Under the pieces are notes generated by a model. It was not told the origin of the DNA. It ran no database searches and saw nothing but the letters and a program-made list of their open reading frames with translations. Of a DNA stretch of 64,000 bases, positions 18,477 through 27,466 are shown piece after piece; the stretch's first letter is position 1, and every line of letters starts with the position of its first letter. Source of the stretch: Paenibacillus antri (GTDB lineage Bacteria; Bacillota; Bacilli; Paenibacillales; YIM-B00363). The position numbers were made by a program, and so were the translations under genes. The stretch is taken from positions 1 to 64,000 of the forward strand of contig NZ_VCIW01000017.1 of assembly GCF_005765165.1 (NCBI RefSeq), read 5' to 3'.

Positions 18477-19280
18477 CTAAACGACTTTGTTTGTCCCTGC
18501 TGATGATGCGACCGACTTTGAACGATCGCGAAGATAAAAGCAGCCAACCAGGATCACTGAGATCCCGATCATGACTGCGCTTGTCCATTGCCCTGCAGTC
18601 CAATCAAAGGTATAACGAGGGGAATCTCCGCGGAGGTACTCAAGTACGAAACGCCCGACTGCATACATGATGCTATAGATCATGAAATGAACTCCAACTG
18701 GGAATTTTATGTTTCTAAGAACGATTAACAGGGCGAAGATAATCAGGTCCCATTGGCCCTCCCATATCTCTGCCGGCCACAACGGCTGTGCTCCATAACG
18801 CTCGAAAGCCATGGTGCCTTCCGGGTAAACGACTCCGAACTGAGAACCTGTGGGAGAGCCATATGCGTCTCCGTTAAGAAAACATGCGATTCGGCCAATG
18901 GCTTGCCCTAATACGACAGCAGGAGCAAGATGATCGGCAAACTCCCAGAAATCCAATTTCTTTCGCCATGTGTACAGAGCCATTCCGCCTGCCCCGCCGA
19001 TTATGGCCCCCATAATGGAAATACCGCCGTTCCAAATCGCGAAAATTTCGGTGAGGTTTTTTGAATAATAACCCCATTGGAAGAAAAACACGTGCCAAAA
19101 GCGTGCACCCACGATAGCGGCGACAAAGACATAAAAGAACGAGTTCATGATATGGGCTTGATAAACCGTACCTCTCGTTAGGAAATGCGCAACACCGATT
19201 GAAAGTAAAACAGCCAACGCGATGACAAAGCCATAGGACGCTACGGAAAAGCTTCCGATCTCAAAAAGTGTTACTCTCAT
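18477..19280 (-). CDS. lgt: Prolipoprotein diacylglyceryl transferase
   Basis: 267 residues, seven membrane segments, with the Lgt signature GRIACFLNGDAYGSPT and the conserved WNGGISIMGAIIGG. Transfers diacylglycerol to the lipobox Cys of lipoproteins at the membrane. AGGGAAG precedes the ATG at 19280. It is likely an extra copy to the housekeeping gene, serving the island, which codes for several lipoproteins (YdhK, propeller, multicopper oxidase, NlpC/P60). Confidence 0.93.
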   Translation of the reverse strand: MRVTLFEIGSFSVASYGFVIALAVLLSIGVAHFLTRGTVYQAHIMNSFFYVFVAAIVGARFWHVFFFQWGYYSKNLTEIFAIWNGGISIMGAIIGGAGGMALYTWRKKLDFWEFADHLAPAVVLGQAIGRIACFLNGDAYGSPTGSQFGVVYPEGTMAFERYGAQPLWPAEIWEGQWDLIIFALLIVLRNIKFPVGVHFMIYSIMYAVGRFVLEYLRGDSPRYTFDWTAGQWTSAVMIGISVILVGCFYLRDRSKSVASSAGTNKVV

Positions 19281-19425
19281 GTTAATCTTCCCTTTCTTGA
19301 CTAATACCTTTCACCATTTCAGAATAATCGATAAATGTGTTCATCCGATGAAGAAGCTCAATTGTCCTCTTCATTGTTTCTTGATATTTTCGTATTACAC
19401 TAGCGTTAGGATGGGAGGAACATAA

Positions 19426-19812
19426 ATGACTAAAGAGAATAAACCCTTAACCCTGCTAAAGGGAGCCGGCTCCGTTGCATTCGCGATCGTCGCTTCTTCG
19501 CATCATTGGCTTCATACCTTGCTGGTAGCACTTGGATTAACGACTTTGGGGGCCGGATTGTTTTCACTATCTCCACAGGTAAAAATGATTTTCTTGGCCG
19601 TATCCCTTGTGGTATCCCTCTGGTTTTTACGGGTGACCAAGCGGAAATGGAGGCGAAATCGTCCTGCCGCCATCGTTTACTTAATTTCTTCTCTAATCTC
19701 CATCGTGCTTGTACTTACCGCGCTGCCGCAAACGATCTCCGATTTTACCCAAGTACCTGATCAAAAAGTAATAGATGAGGCAGATCACGAGAATCATCAT
19801 ACGCCACAATAA
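19426..19812 (+). CDS. Three- to four-segment membrane protein of unknown function
   Basis: 128 residues with hydrophobic stretches at about 12-50, 52-68 and 80-102 and an acidic, His-rich tail (DEADHENHHTPQ). Vaguely like small transport-helper proteins found beside copper and mercury genes, but no diagnostic motif. GGGAGG precedes the ATG. The only plus-strand gene of this stretch, followed by a strong terminator. Confidence 0.7.
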   Translation: MTKENKPLTLLKGAGSVAFAIVASSHHWLHTLLVALGLTTLGAGLFSLSPQVKMIFLAVSLVVSLWFLRVTKRKWRRNRPAAIVYLISSLISIVLVLTALPQTISDFTQVPDQKVIDEADHENHHTPQ

Positions 19813-19819
19813 ACAAGAT

Positions 19820-19858
19820 ACACCCTAGATCCTCCGTTTGAAGGATCTAGGGTGTTTT
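19820..19858 (+). terminator. Bidirectional terminator
   Basis: 14-bp perfect stem ACACCCTAGATCCT (19820-19833) with 8-nt loop, right arm ending GGGTGT at 19855 and followed by TTTT. It separates convergent genes ending at 19812 and 19864. Confidence 0.9.
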
Positions 19859-19863
19859 ATTGA

Positions 19864-20958
19864 TCACGGGGAGATTGTGATACCATTAGGCATTTCGCCT
19901 GTTTGTAAGGTATCTATCACACGGTGTGTTTCGTTGTCGATAATGCTTAGTGTATTTTCAAACATGTTTGTAACGTATATTTTTTTCGTATCGGCACTGG
20001 TAATGACCCCATGTGCCCCTGCACCTGTTTCGATCGTGGCGACGGTTTTCTTATCGGCAAGATCGATTTTCGAAACAGTGCGAGAGGGATTGTCTGCCGT
20101 GCCCTGGTTCGCCACGAATGCGTAGAGATTATCACTCTGTATATAAACCTGGGCAGGACCTGACCCCACACCGATCTTTTCGATTTGATCCGTTGCTAAC
20201 GTGACGACAGCCAATGCGTTCTCTGCATTCAACGTTACGGCAAGCAATTTTCCGTCCGATGTAACGCTAGTCGTGACCGGTGCAGCCCCCACTTTAATTC
20301 GCCTGTTTTCCTTTCTTTCGATCAAATCGATTACACTTACCGTATCCTCGCCCATATTCGCAATATAGGCGAATCGATTGTCTGCGGAGATGCGAAAACC
20401 ATGAGGCCCTTTACCGGTTGGGATTGTATCGACAACGGTATAAGTGCTCGTATCGATGATGGACACATTGTTTCCTTCGTTATTTGTAACTAATGCAAGC
20501 TTCCCATCGCTTGTATAAACTACATGAGCTGGATGTTGTCCCACTTCCACGCTTTCGATCAGATTCCCAGATGCAGCATCATAAAAATTTGCAAGTCCGT
20601 TCATCGTCATTCCGTGACCATGTGCGTCATCGCCATTTTCCGCATGTCCCGAATCTTCATCATTCATCTCAGGTACGACGGTTGCGGCCAATACTTTTCC
20701 GTCGGGCGACAATTGTACATTATGGACTGAACCTGTTGCCTCAATGCTAGCCGTAACCTTGTTATCAGTTAGATCGATTCTCGTGATACTCCCGCCTTCA
20801 TTGGCTGTAAACAACCAACCCGACGAACTCTCGTCGACCGGATCTTGGGTATTATCTCCACTCGTCTGCTGTGGAGTCGGTTGTTCGGCTCTTTCGCCCC
20901 CTTGAACACAACCTGTAATTAGAATCAGGGCAGCTATTACAGCAAGTATCTTGCGCAT
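19864..20958 (-). CDS. YncE-like beta-propeller lipoprotein
   Basis: 364 residues. Lipobox ILITGC near residue 17, a low-complexity linker, then about seven YVTN-type repeats (each with xSVIDxxT or VxSIDLxDxK, GxxPxG). A His/Asp/Met insert (HAENGDDAHGHGMTMNG) in the first third may bind metal. The fold is that of secreted propellers of the YncE type, function uncertain. GGAGG precedes the ATG at 20958. It lies 80 nt downstream of the NusG-II gene in the same direction. Confidence 0.85.
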   Translation of the reverse strand: MRKILAVIAALILITGCVQGGERAEQPTPQQTSGDNTQDPVDESSSGWLFTANEGGSITRIDLTDNKVTASIEATGSVHNVQLSPDGKVLAATVVPEMNDEDSGHAENGDDAHGHGMTMNGLANFYDAASGNLIESVEVGQHPAHVVYTSDGKLALVTNNEGNNVSIIDTSTYTVVDTIPTGKGPHGFRISADNRFAYIANMGEDTVSVIDLIERKENRRIKVGAAPVTTSVTSDGKLLAVTLNAENALAVVTLATDQIEKIGVGSGPAQVYIQSDNLYAFVANQGTADNPSRTVSKIDLADKKTVATIETGAGAHGVITSADTKKIYVTNMFENTLSIIDNETHRVIDTLQTGEMPNGITISP

Positions 20959-21037
20959 ATTTACCTCCAATAACAGTAATTATTTGTGATAGCATTCCAT
21001 CAATCCAATCGAATCATCCGTTACTCTGCTTCTACCC

Positions 21038-21421
21038 CTAAGCAGAAAGTGCATCAATCTCTGGTTGACCGCCGTCAACAATTTTGATAAACATTCGGTT
21101 CGGCAAACAAATGATGACTTCCCCCACTCGATCGATTTTCCCATAGCTCATGCAGATTTTCTCGGGGCAATCGGATTCGGCCACTTCGATCCCGCCGTTG
21201 TCCACTTTCAGAAGGTCGTAACCTTTGGATGTTCGAATTTCGATCATCTCGCTCACCCCTGACAGTTCCACGTCGCGATATAACTTGCCATCCAGTTCAA
21301 TTCTTGCGATGGTTGGCTTTTGAAGCGCTTCTTCAGGTGATTGATGAAGCCACTTCAAAATATACACGGACGTGACCATGAGGAGCATCGAGAATAAAAT
21401 CCAAAGATCCCCCTTCTTCAT
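21038..21421 (-). CDS. NusG domain II-type anchored protein
   Basis: 127 residues: one N-terminal membrane segment (about 8-25) and a small beta domain with CPEKICMSYGKI and GEVIICLPNRM, the pattern of the NusG_II family (which is not transcription factor NusG). The conserved Cys pair may form a disulfide outside the cell. Sits 28 nt downstream of the M23 peptidase gene. Confidence 0.85.
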   Translation of the reverse strand: MKKGDLWILFSMLLMVTSVYILKWLHQSPEEALQKPTIARIELDGKLYRDVELSGVSEMIEIRTSKGYDLLKVDNGGIEVAESDCPEKICMSYGKIDRVGEVIICLPNRMFIKIVDGGQPEIDALSA

Positions 21422-21449
21422 GCTTCATCCCCCATGTCGGTCGATCCGC

Positions 21450-22607
21450 TTATAGCCCAAGGTAAGGTTTCGGATCGACAGCTTTTTCGTTTACTCTGAC
21501 TTCGAAGTGCAGATTGTTTCCTGTCGCTTTACCAGTCGCCCCCACCTCCCCGATAACCTCGCCTTTTTTCACGTTATCTCCCTGACGGGCATCGATACTC
21601 CTCATATGGGCGTATAGGGTCCAAACCCCTCCGCCATGGTCGATGATCACCGTATTCCCATATCCACTGATCCAATCGGTAACCAATACGGTTCCTTCTT
21701 TCGATGCGAGAATGTTCGTGCCCGCCGGTGCGGCAAAGTCAACGCCTTTATGAGATGCACCTTTCTTGCCGGTTACAGGATCCGTTCTGGTCCCGAAGCC
21801 GGAAGAAAGCCTCGCCTTTTTCACAAGCGGGTAGGCAAACTTCACCGAACCGGAAGCCGTCTGTTTTCGGAGCAGCTCGCTTTCCGTCCGAGCGACTTCA
21901 AGGAGGAACGCCTCTTGTTCTTCCGTTAGTTCCTCCAACTCCTCAACCTCAGACGCTAAGCTCGCAATCAGCACCTCTTTGTTTTTTTCTTTCACTTGCA
22001 AGGTCTTTTTTATAAATGTCAGTTCGTTATAACTGGTTGATAATTCGGAAAGCAATCGTTCCATTCCATCTATCTTTTGTTCGACAATCCGCTTTTCCCT
22101 CTTTGCGATTTCGAATAATTCCTTTTCCCTTCGGATCATGAACAGCAAGCTGTCCGCACGCTGCAAAAAATCGGAAAAGCTTGCGGAATGCAGCAGGACA
22201 TCAAGATAAGGTACATAACCCTCTTTATATATCATGACAACCCTGGATTGAACTTGTACATTGCGTTCGTCCGCGTGATGAATGGCCGTTTCCAATTGCT
22301 TTTCGGTCACAAGGAGCTTCGCTGTCGCAGCGTTGATTTTGCTCTGTATATTCATTAAATCGCTGGAGGCTTCCTCGATTTGCTCCATCAGTGTTCTCAT
22401 ATCCAGTACCGCTCTTTCTTTCTCCTTTTCAATCTCTTCGATTCGGTTCGTCGCAGCTTCGGCTTGTCTTTTCACAGCTTCTTTTCTATGTATTAACTTT
22501 TGAAGTACGATACTTTCGGACGATATAGCGCTTGCTCCACTTATAACGGGTAAGTTGTATTCGAATAAGATTCCAAGGAAAGCAAAGATAAGCAGTATCT
22601 TCTTCAA
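21450..22607 (-). CDS. Secreted coiled-coil M23 peptidase (EnvC-like)
   Basis: 385 residues: signal peptide (about 1-26), a long coiled coil (about 30-245) and a C-terminal LytM/M23 domain (about 270-385) with HKGVDFAAP, LYAHM and HFEVRVN metal-ligand motifs intact. Acts on peptidoglycan or activates amidases. First gene of a minus-strand operon with the NusG-II and propeller genes. A paralogue is at 40138-41334. Confidence 0.92.
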   Translation of the reverse strand: MKKILLIFAFLGILFEYNLPVISGASAISSESIVLQKLIHRKEAVKRQAEAATNRIEEIEKEKERAVLDMRTLMEQIEEASSDLMNIQSKINAATAKLLVTEKQLETAIHHADERNVQVQSRVVMIYKEGYVPYLDVLLHSASFSDFLQRADSLLFMIRREKELFEIAKREKRIVEQKIDGMERLLSELSTSYNELTFIKKTLQVKEKNKEVLIASLASEVEELEELTEEQEAFLLEVARTESELLRKQTASGSVKFAYPLVKKARLSSGFGTRTDPVTGKKGASHKGVDFAAPAGTNILASKEGTVLVTDWISGYGNTVIIDHGGGVWTLYAHMRSIDARQGDNVKKGEVIGEVGATGKATGNNLHFEVRVNEKAVDPKPYLGL

Positions 22608-22824
22608 GCGAAAAAGCCTCCTTCACTGTCACAAGAACCCATAGTCAACTGGTGTGGCCAGTGTATTGGATAAATGTGTGGTTTCAGTGTAGGAGGTTCG
22701 AGGTTCACAGGATCGACAAACATCCTATTAAGTGACGCTGCCCTTCCGGCCCGAATAATAAAGTTTTAATACTATGCCGCTCTATGCGGATTATACCCTG
22801 TCGCGAAGACACCGCATCCACCTA

Positions 22825-23571
22825 TTAAAAAGGCGTTATCCAATATGTCGCGGTATCAGCGATTCCCAATACAAACATCAGAAACCCTGCAAAACGTTGA
22901 ACAAGCAGCCCCATTTTTTTTGTTCTATGAATCACGATTTGATCTAATCCGAACCCCACCATTAAGCCTACGAATAATAAAAATGGCATCGCGGTTCCGA
23001 CTGCGAAGATGGTAGGAAAAACGAATCCATACGGCGCACTTATGCTTAAGGGCATCAAAGAACCGTAAAACAAGACAAACATCGTGGGACAGAAGCCTAA
23101 AGAAAACGCAGCTCCAAGCAAAAACGCACCGCCCTTGCCGCCTAACCGCCTCGACTTTCCTTGCAACCATTGAGATAGCCGTGTACCCAAGCTTACCTGC
23201 AGACTTATCAGTCCAAGCATAAACAACCCAATGATAATCAAAAGCGGACCCAGGAGTTTCCTGCTCCAGGAAAACAGCGGGATAAAATCAGTGGAGAGCT
23301 CCCGACCAAATAAAAAGAATATGATTCCAAGTACGCTGAATACTGCCACTTTGCCGAGCAAATACAGCAAGATTTCTACCCAACGTAGTCGGGCTTGTAC
23401 CTGACGGTTCCCAAAAAACATGGCCGCTGCCGCATTTGCAGAAATTTGACACGGAGCTACTGAACCAACAAATCCCAGAAATAACGCCGAAAGCACGGCG
23501 ATATCAGTTTGCGCGACGCTGAATAAAGGGCCGCTGATTATATTGCTTATCTTGCTAAAAAATTCATACAT
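22825..23571 (-). CDS. CcdA/DsbD-like membrane protein
   Basis: 248 residues from the ATG at 23571, six membrane segments. One conserved Cys in each half, SVAPCQISANA and FCPTMFVLFYG, as in CcdA-type thiol-electron carriers and related metal-linked sulfite-exporter-like proteins. The reading frame extends 37 residues upstream, but the added part is hydrophilic and lacks the usual start, so the true start is uncertain. May move electrons to extracytoplasmic thiol proteins such as the TlpA-like protein encoded at 43486. Confidence 0.85.
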   Translation of the reverse strand: MYEFFSKISNIISGPLFSVAQTDIAVLSALFLGFVGSVAPCQISANAAAAMFFGNRQVQARLRWVEILLYLLGKVAVFSVLGIIFFLFGRELSTDFIPLFSWSRKLLGPLLIIIGLFMLGLISLQVSLGTRLSQWLQGKSRRLGGKGGAFLLGAAFSLGFCPTMFVLFYGSLMPLSISAPYGFVFPTIFAVGTAMPFLLFVGLMVGFGLDQIVIHRTKKMGLLVQRFAGFLMFVLGIADTATYWITPF

Positions 23572-23720
23572 CACTATTCGCTTCATCTCCATGCGGATAT
23601 GGTGTTCACATTCGGTTATCAAATCTGTCCCCATGTTCATTCGAAAATTGCTGAAGCAGAAAAGCGTACCAAAGCATATCATAGATCAACAATTTACTTT
23701 GAAGGAGTAAATGAAATTTG

Positions 23721-24068
23721 ATGGAGTCCTTCATCACCCCAGAAATAGAACGTTTTATAGAACTACTAAACCTCATCGAAATTAAGAATGTAGATGTAAT
23801 TCGAGACGATCTTTGGAGCATTCATTTTACCTTGGACAACCATGATTACGAAATGGAACATTTGCTTATAGATCTTAAGGGCAATGCCCGCCCAGGGAAT
23901 ATTTCTCATAAAAATTCCTGTACTGAGGCGGTATGTCCCTTTTGCGATGAGCCAAATTCCGTGTACTGTAAGTTCCTTAACAATAATAACTATTCAATTG
24001 TCTTATTGATTGCGCTTATGTCTAATCTTGATCTCATCCATCATGCATGGCTTCAGCATGCAGACTAA
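23721..24068 (+). CDS. Unrecognised acidic protein
   Basis: 115 residues from the ATG at 23721 (a TTG at 23718 is closer to GGAG). Contains VCPFCDE and a later Cys in VYCKF that could bind zinc. The C-terminal 35 nt overlap the end of the convergent ATP-grasp frame, and both look cut at this point, so this may be a fragment. Confidence 0.5.
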   Translation: MESFITPEIERFIELLNLIEIKNVDVIRDDLWSIHFTLDNHDYEMEHLLIDLKGNARPGNISHKNSCTEAVCPFCDEPNSVYCKFLNNNNYSIVLLIALMSNLDLIHHAWLQHAD

Positions 24069-24600
24069 GTCGAGACAACAGCAGCGCTAGTAATGTAAAG
24101 AGTCGCGGTTTTACTTGTTCCAATAACTCTCTTTCATTTGGCCCCTGCGTAAAGTGCGGAGAAACAGTTGTCGGACATGGTACCCCCAACTTTAGGGCTT
24201 GTCCGATCGAAAGGCGCTTATCTGCGGCAATAGTATAACTATTCCAATCAGGAATCGATAAATGGCAGTGTTTTCGTATCTCATTCTGATGCTTCACAAC
24301 GACTCTCATCGTATCGTCATCCATTGGGATCAAAACATTACATTCTTCCGAGATTATCGTATGCATGATCCAGGACAGAAACGCATGCTCCTCTTTGGTT
24401 GGATCGGGATAAACTTTGGAACTAGCCGCGAATTTTGATAACCCGCTTGTATGCAGTTTGATCTTCTCGCCAACTATCATTTTTGCGCCTTGAGATCCCA
24501 ACGAGCGTACCACCGCCAACGTCTTGCTTAACATTCCATTTGTACAGAGCACGGTTAATGGCTGCAGCAACTTACCCTCTTCTCCGTTCAAGGTAATCAT
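24034..24600 (-). pseudogene. Truncated ATP-grasp ligase
   Basis: The first 160 or so residues look like the N-terminal part of carboxylate-amine ligases of the ATP-grasp superfamily (VVRSLGSQGAKMIVGEK and VLIPMDDDTMRVVVKHQNE). The frame then ends after ELLEQVK with an unrelated tail, so the ATP-binding and catalytic domains are missing. Its ATG overlaps the stop of the upstream KamA gene (ATGA), which shows that the pair was once one translationally coupled unit. Confidence 0.65.
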
Positions 24601-25679
24601 GAACCGTGACCAAGTAGATCATCATACCAGGCAGCCGTTTCAGGACAAGGAAGAGCTATCATTTTTCCGTATTCCCCGGATTTCGATTGATGGTATTTTA
24701 AATATATTTGCCCATCGGTTATGCCCAAAATTTCTATCTTTCCTGTTGAATGGCTCATTACAAGACGAACGCGCTTCCCTAAACCGGAAGTTTTGGATTT
24801 CGCAGACTCGACTATATCGTAAATTATCTTCAAGGGCAGAACGAAGTCTGCATTTCCAATGACAGGTCGGTTGACAAAAAAGTAATAAGGCGCAACACCT
24901 GCATAAGTTAATTTATCCAAAAGCTCCGCCAATACTTCAGGATCATCATTTATACCTTTTAAAATAGGCGTCTGATTCACCATTACGGCACCGGTTTGGT
25001 GAATCGCATAAAATCCCTTCATTGCTTGCTCTGTAATCTCTCTTGGATGATTAATGTGCATGACAACGTATATTTTCTTCCCTTGGTTCATGGTTTCATT
25101 AAACGCCGCTTGTAATTCTGAATCCTCTGTAAACCGCATCGGGTTAAAGACCGGCATTTTTGTCCCGATGCGAATAATTTGCACATGAGATAAACCGCTT
25201 AATTGTTGTAATATGAATCGTAAACGGGATGTAGAAAGGGTTAAAGGGTCGCCTCCGGTCAATAATACATTAGAGATCGATGGATGGTTTTGAATATATT
25301 GAATAGCCGGTTCAATGTCCGTAATCGTTTCATCTTGGCCTGTTTGAAACAACCGCTTGCGAAAGCAATATCTGCAATAGGCTCCGCATACGTTCGACAC
25401 TAACAATAAAGCTGTTGTCTGATATTTATGTTGGCAACCAGGTACTACATAGTTATCCTCTTCGTCTGAAGCATCCCATCTCCCATATTCCTTTAGCTCA
25501 TGGAGACTTGGAATGATAAGCCTCCGAATGGGATCATCTGGATCTACCCAATCAATCAAATTCAAATAATAATCATTTGCACGGAACACATAGGAATTTG
25601 TAACCTCCTTTAATTGTTCCTTTTCCTCTATGGACAAACCCTTAATTTGATCTATGCTACGGAAATATTTAACGTTCAC
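24597..25679 (-). CDS. KamA-family radical SAM protein
   Basis: 360 residues with the radical-SAM cluster motif C98-x3-C102-x2-C105 (CGAYCRYCFRKR), the SAM-binding LLTGGDPL, and a PLP/C-terminal region like lysine 2,3-aminomutases (TPILKGINDDPEVLAELLDKL). The full set of aminomutase residues cannot be judged by eye, and a Lys for PLP is not obvious, so call it KamA-like. It shares an intergenic region with ydcF that holds an ACTACA-type operator. Confidence 0.9.
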   Translation of the reverse strand: MNVKYFRSIDQIKGLSIEEKEQLKEVTNSYVFRANDYYLNLIDWVDPDDPIRRLIIPSLHELKEYGRWDASDEEDNYVVPGCQHKYQTTALLLVSNVCGAYCRYCFRKRLFQTGQDETITDIEPAIQYIQNHPSISNVLLTGGDPLTLSTSRLRFILQQLSGLSHVQIIRIGTKMPVFNPMRFTEDSELQAAFNETMNQGKKIYVVMHINHPREITEQAMKGFYAIHQTGAVMVNQTPILKGINDDPEVLAELLDKLTYAGVAPYYFFVNRPVIGNADFVLPLKIIYDIVESAKSKTSGLGKRVRLVMSHSTGKIEILGITDGQIYLKYHQSKSGEYGKMIALPCPETAAWYDDLLGHGS

Positions 25680-25720
25680 GAAAAAGCACCCCCATAAGCA
25701 TCCGAATAGTACATCATGCT

Positions 25721-25748
25721 TTGGTCAAACTATACACTGTAGTATAAT
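25721..25748 (+). promoter_or_regulatory. Promoter and BlaI-type operator, ydcF-like gene
   Basis: ACTATACACTGTAGT (25729-25743), one mismatch from the island consensus, fills the 16-nt spacer between TTGGTC (25721-25726) and TATAAT (25743-25748), 70 nt before the ydcF-like start. Confidence 0.65.
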
Positions 25749-25817
25749 GTTTTAAAAGCTCTAGCTCAATCAATCAGTTTATTACAAGATGACTCAAGGA
25801 AAGGTGCTCACAATATA

Positions 25818-26561
25818 ATGTTCTTACTTCAGTTTCTTTTATCCTTCGTAGTTCCCCCGGGAGTTTTCTTACTGCCTTTGCTGATTTGGTGGATTCTTAT
25901 GCTTCGGAAGCGTACTCGCGTTCACTTACTTATTCTGTTTTTCCTTGTGAGTTTCTATGCAAGCACAATCTCACTCGTTTCGGATACGATATTAGGTCGA
26001 CTTGAACAACTCTATGAGCCGCCTCAAAACATCCAGGGCGAAGCAATTATCGTATTAGCAGGAGGAGCAACCCTCGATACATTAGGGGCCGGCGGTCCCG
26101 GTGATCCATCCGGCGAAACGGCCAATCGTCTACTTGCCGCCGCTGCTCTGTATAAAAAACTGGATATTCCAATCATTATTTCCGTCGGCAAAGTATATCC
26201 GGATACTGGTTTTGAGGCCATGGTAAGCAAAAATTGGTTGGTTGCAATGGGAATTCCGGAAAATAAGGTCTGGGTGGAAAATAAAAGCCGTAACACAGAA
26301 GATAATATTAAGTATGTGAAGAGTATCCTTGATGAAAACAAAATAACCGAACCAATATTAGTTACATCAGCATTGCACATGGCCCGTTCCGTTCAACATT
26401 TCGAGGAAGAAGGTATAGAGATCATCCCATACCCTACCGGTTATATGGTAAGCAAATCCTTGAAATTGTATCCCGAGAGATTTCTGCCTTCATACGAAGC
26501 CGTAAACAAACTGGGCCATGCATTGAAAGAATATCTTGGGTTGCTATTATTGCGTATCTAA
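25818..26561 (+). CDS. YdcF/ElyC-family membrane protein (DUF218)
   Basis: 247 residues: two N-terminal membrane segments, then the DUF218 domain with IIVLAGG, SGETANRLLAAAALYK, ENKSRNTEDNIKYVK and VTSALHMARS. ElyC/SanA members act in envelope polysaccharide or peptidoglycan metabolism. Its promoter carries the BlaI-type operator, which joins it to the cell-wall regulon of the island. Confidence 0.92.
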   Translation: MFLLQFLLSFVVPPGVFLLPLLIWWILMLRKRTRVHLLILFFLVSFYASTISLVSDTILGRLEQLYEPPQNIQGEAIIVLAGGATLDTLGAGGPGDPSGETANRLLAAAALYKKLDIPIIISVGKVYPDTGFEAMVSKNWLVAMGIPENKVWVENKSRNTEDNIKYVKSILDENKITEPILVTSALHMARSVQHFEEEGIEIIPYPTGYMVSKSLKLYPERFLPSYEAVNKLGHALKEYLGLLLLRI

Positions 26562-26596
26562 TCGATGAAACACTGCAATGAAGCCAAGTGATCTAA

Positions 26597-26616
26597 ACTA
26601 CGGTGTGTAGTATAAT
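26597..26616 (+). promoter_or_regulatory. BlaI-type operator with -10 box upstream of riboswitch
   Basis: ACTACGGTGTGTAGT (26597-26611) runs straight into TATAAT (26611-26616). No clear -35. Transcription from here would cross the c-di-AMP riboswitch into the NlpC/P60 gene. Confidence 0.6.
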
Positions 26617-26724
26617 AGAAAAGTTATTATTTTGTCAAATAGAAACTATAAAAGTGGGGCCTATGATAGACTATTAATGTCGCTTTTGTGAATTGGGAGG
26701 AAACCGTAGAACGCTGTCGAATTA

Positions 26725-26863
26725 TGTATCCTTGAGATTGTGCCGAACTTCATAACGAAGACGGGGGATCCGTATTGGGTGAATTGATCTCGATTGTCGA
26801 AGATCATAGGGAACCTTCAACCGAACCCTTAGCTAACCTCGTAGGCAACTGAAGGAGGATACA
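26725..26863 (+). ncRNA. c-di-AMP riboswitch (ydaO-yuaA type)
   Basis: Holds the conserved blocks of this class in order: GTGCCGAAC, ACGGGGGATCC, TTGGGTGAATTGA, AGGGAACCTT, CCGAACCCTTAGCTAACCTC and GTAGGC. The outer stem is TGTATCC (26725-26731) with GGATACA (26857-26863), which overlaps the ribosome site of the NlpC/P60 gene, so control may be at translation. These riboswitches switch genes off when c-di-AMP is high and often govern cell-wall hydrolases. Confidence 0.85.
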
Positions 26864-26866
26864 TAA

Positions 26867-27376
26867 ATGAAGAAGGTGAGTTTGTTGTTGTCGGGTGCAT
26901 TGCTGGCCATGGCATTTCAGGCCAACGTTGCCCTAGCTGACGACACGAAGTTAGAGAGTGCAGTTAATGAAGTTGTTGGTACGCCTTACCTATGGGGAGG
27001 CACGACAACCGAAGGATTCGACTGCTCCGGATTTCTTTCGTATATTTTCAAACAATTTAGCACCCAACTCCCTAGAACCTCCAAATTGCAAGCCGAAGCT
27101 GGAGACAAAGTAGCGAAAGCAGATTTAAGACCCGGCGATCTTGTGTTTTTTAATACGGATGGAAAAGGGATTTCCCACGCAGGTGTCTACATTGGTGACG
27201 GTCGCTTCGCTCACTCTTCCAGCAGCTACGGCGTACGCATTAGCGGCTTGGACGAAGAGTACTATAAGACTCGATACGTAACAGCAAGGCGTATTGTTTA
27301 TGGTCAAAATTATTTGTCGATGGAAGAAAAGCTATCCCATGAGTCCGAGACGACGGTATTGACAGAGTCCAATTAA
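26867..27376 (+). CDS. Secreted NlpC/P60 endopeptidase under riboswitch control
   Basis: 169 residues: signal peptide (cut near ALADD, about residue 25), then an NlpC/P60 domain with GTPYLWGGTT, catalytic FDCSGFLSYIF, His in SHAGVYIGDG and a polar C-terminal tail. No SH3 domain. Expected to cleave peptidoglycan stem peptides. Preceded by both a c-di-AMP riboswitch and a BlaI-type operator and followed by a strong terminator. Confidence 0.94.
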   Translation: MKKVSLLLSGALLAMAFQANVALADDTKLESAVNEVVGTPYLWGGTTTEGFDCSGFLSYIFKQFSTQLPRTSKLQAEAGDKVAKADLRPGDLVFFNTDGKGISHAGVYIGDGRFAHSSSSYGVRISGLDEEYYKTRYVTARRIVYGQNYLSMEEKLSHESETTVLTESN

Positions 27377-27386
27377 TCTTTCGAAC

Positions 27387-27419
27387 GTAAATAGACCGCC
27401 GAGACGGCGGTCTATTTAC
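27387..27419. terminator. Bidirectional terminator
   Basis: 14-bp perfect stem (left arm 27387-27400, right arm 27406-27419) around a GAGAC loop, with A/T-rich arm ends. It lies between convergent genes ending at 27376 and 27467. Confidence 0.85.
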
Positions 27420-27466
27420 ATAGATTAATTTGCAGAATAGATTGTCCCTTCCCTTCTTGACACACC

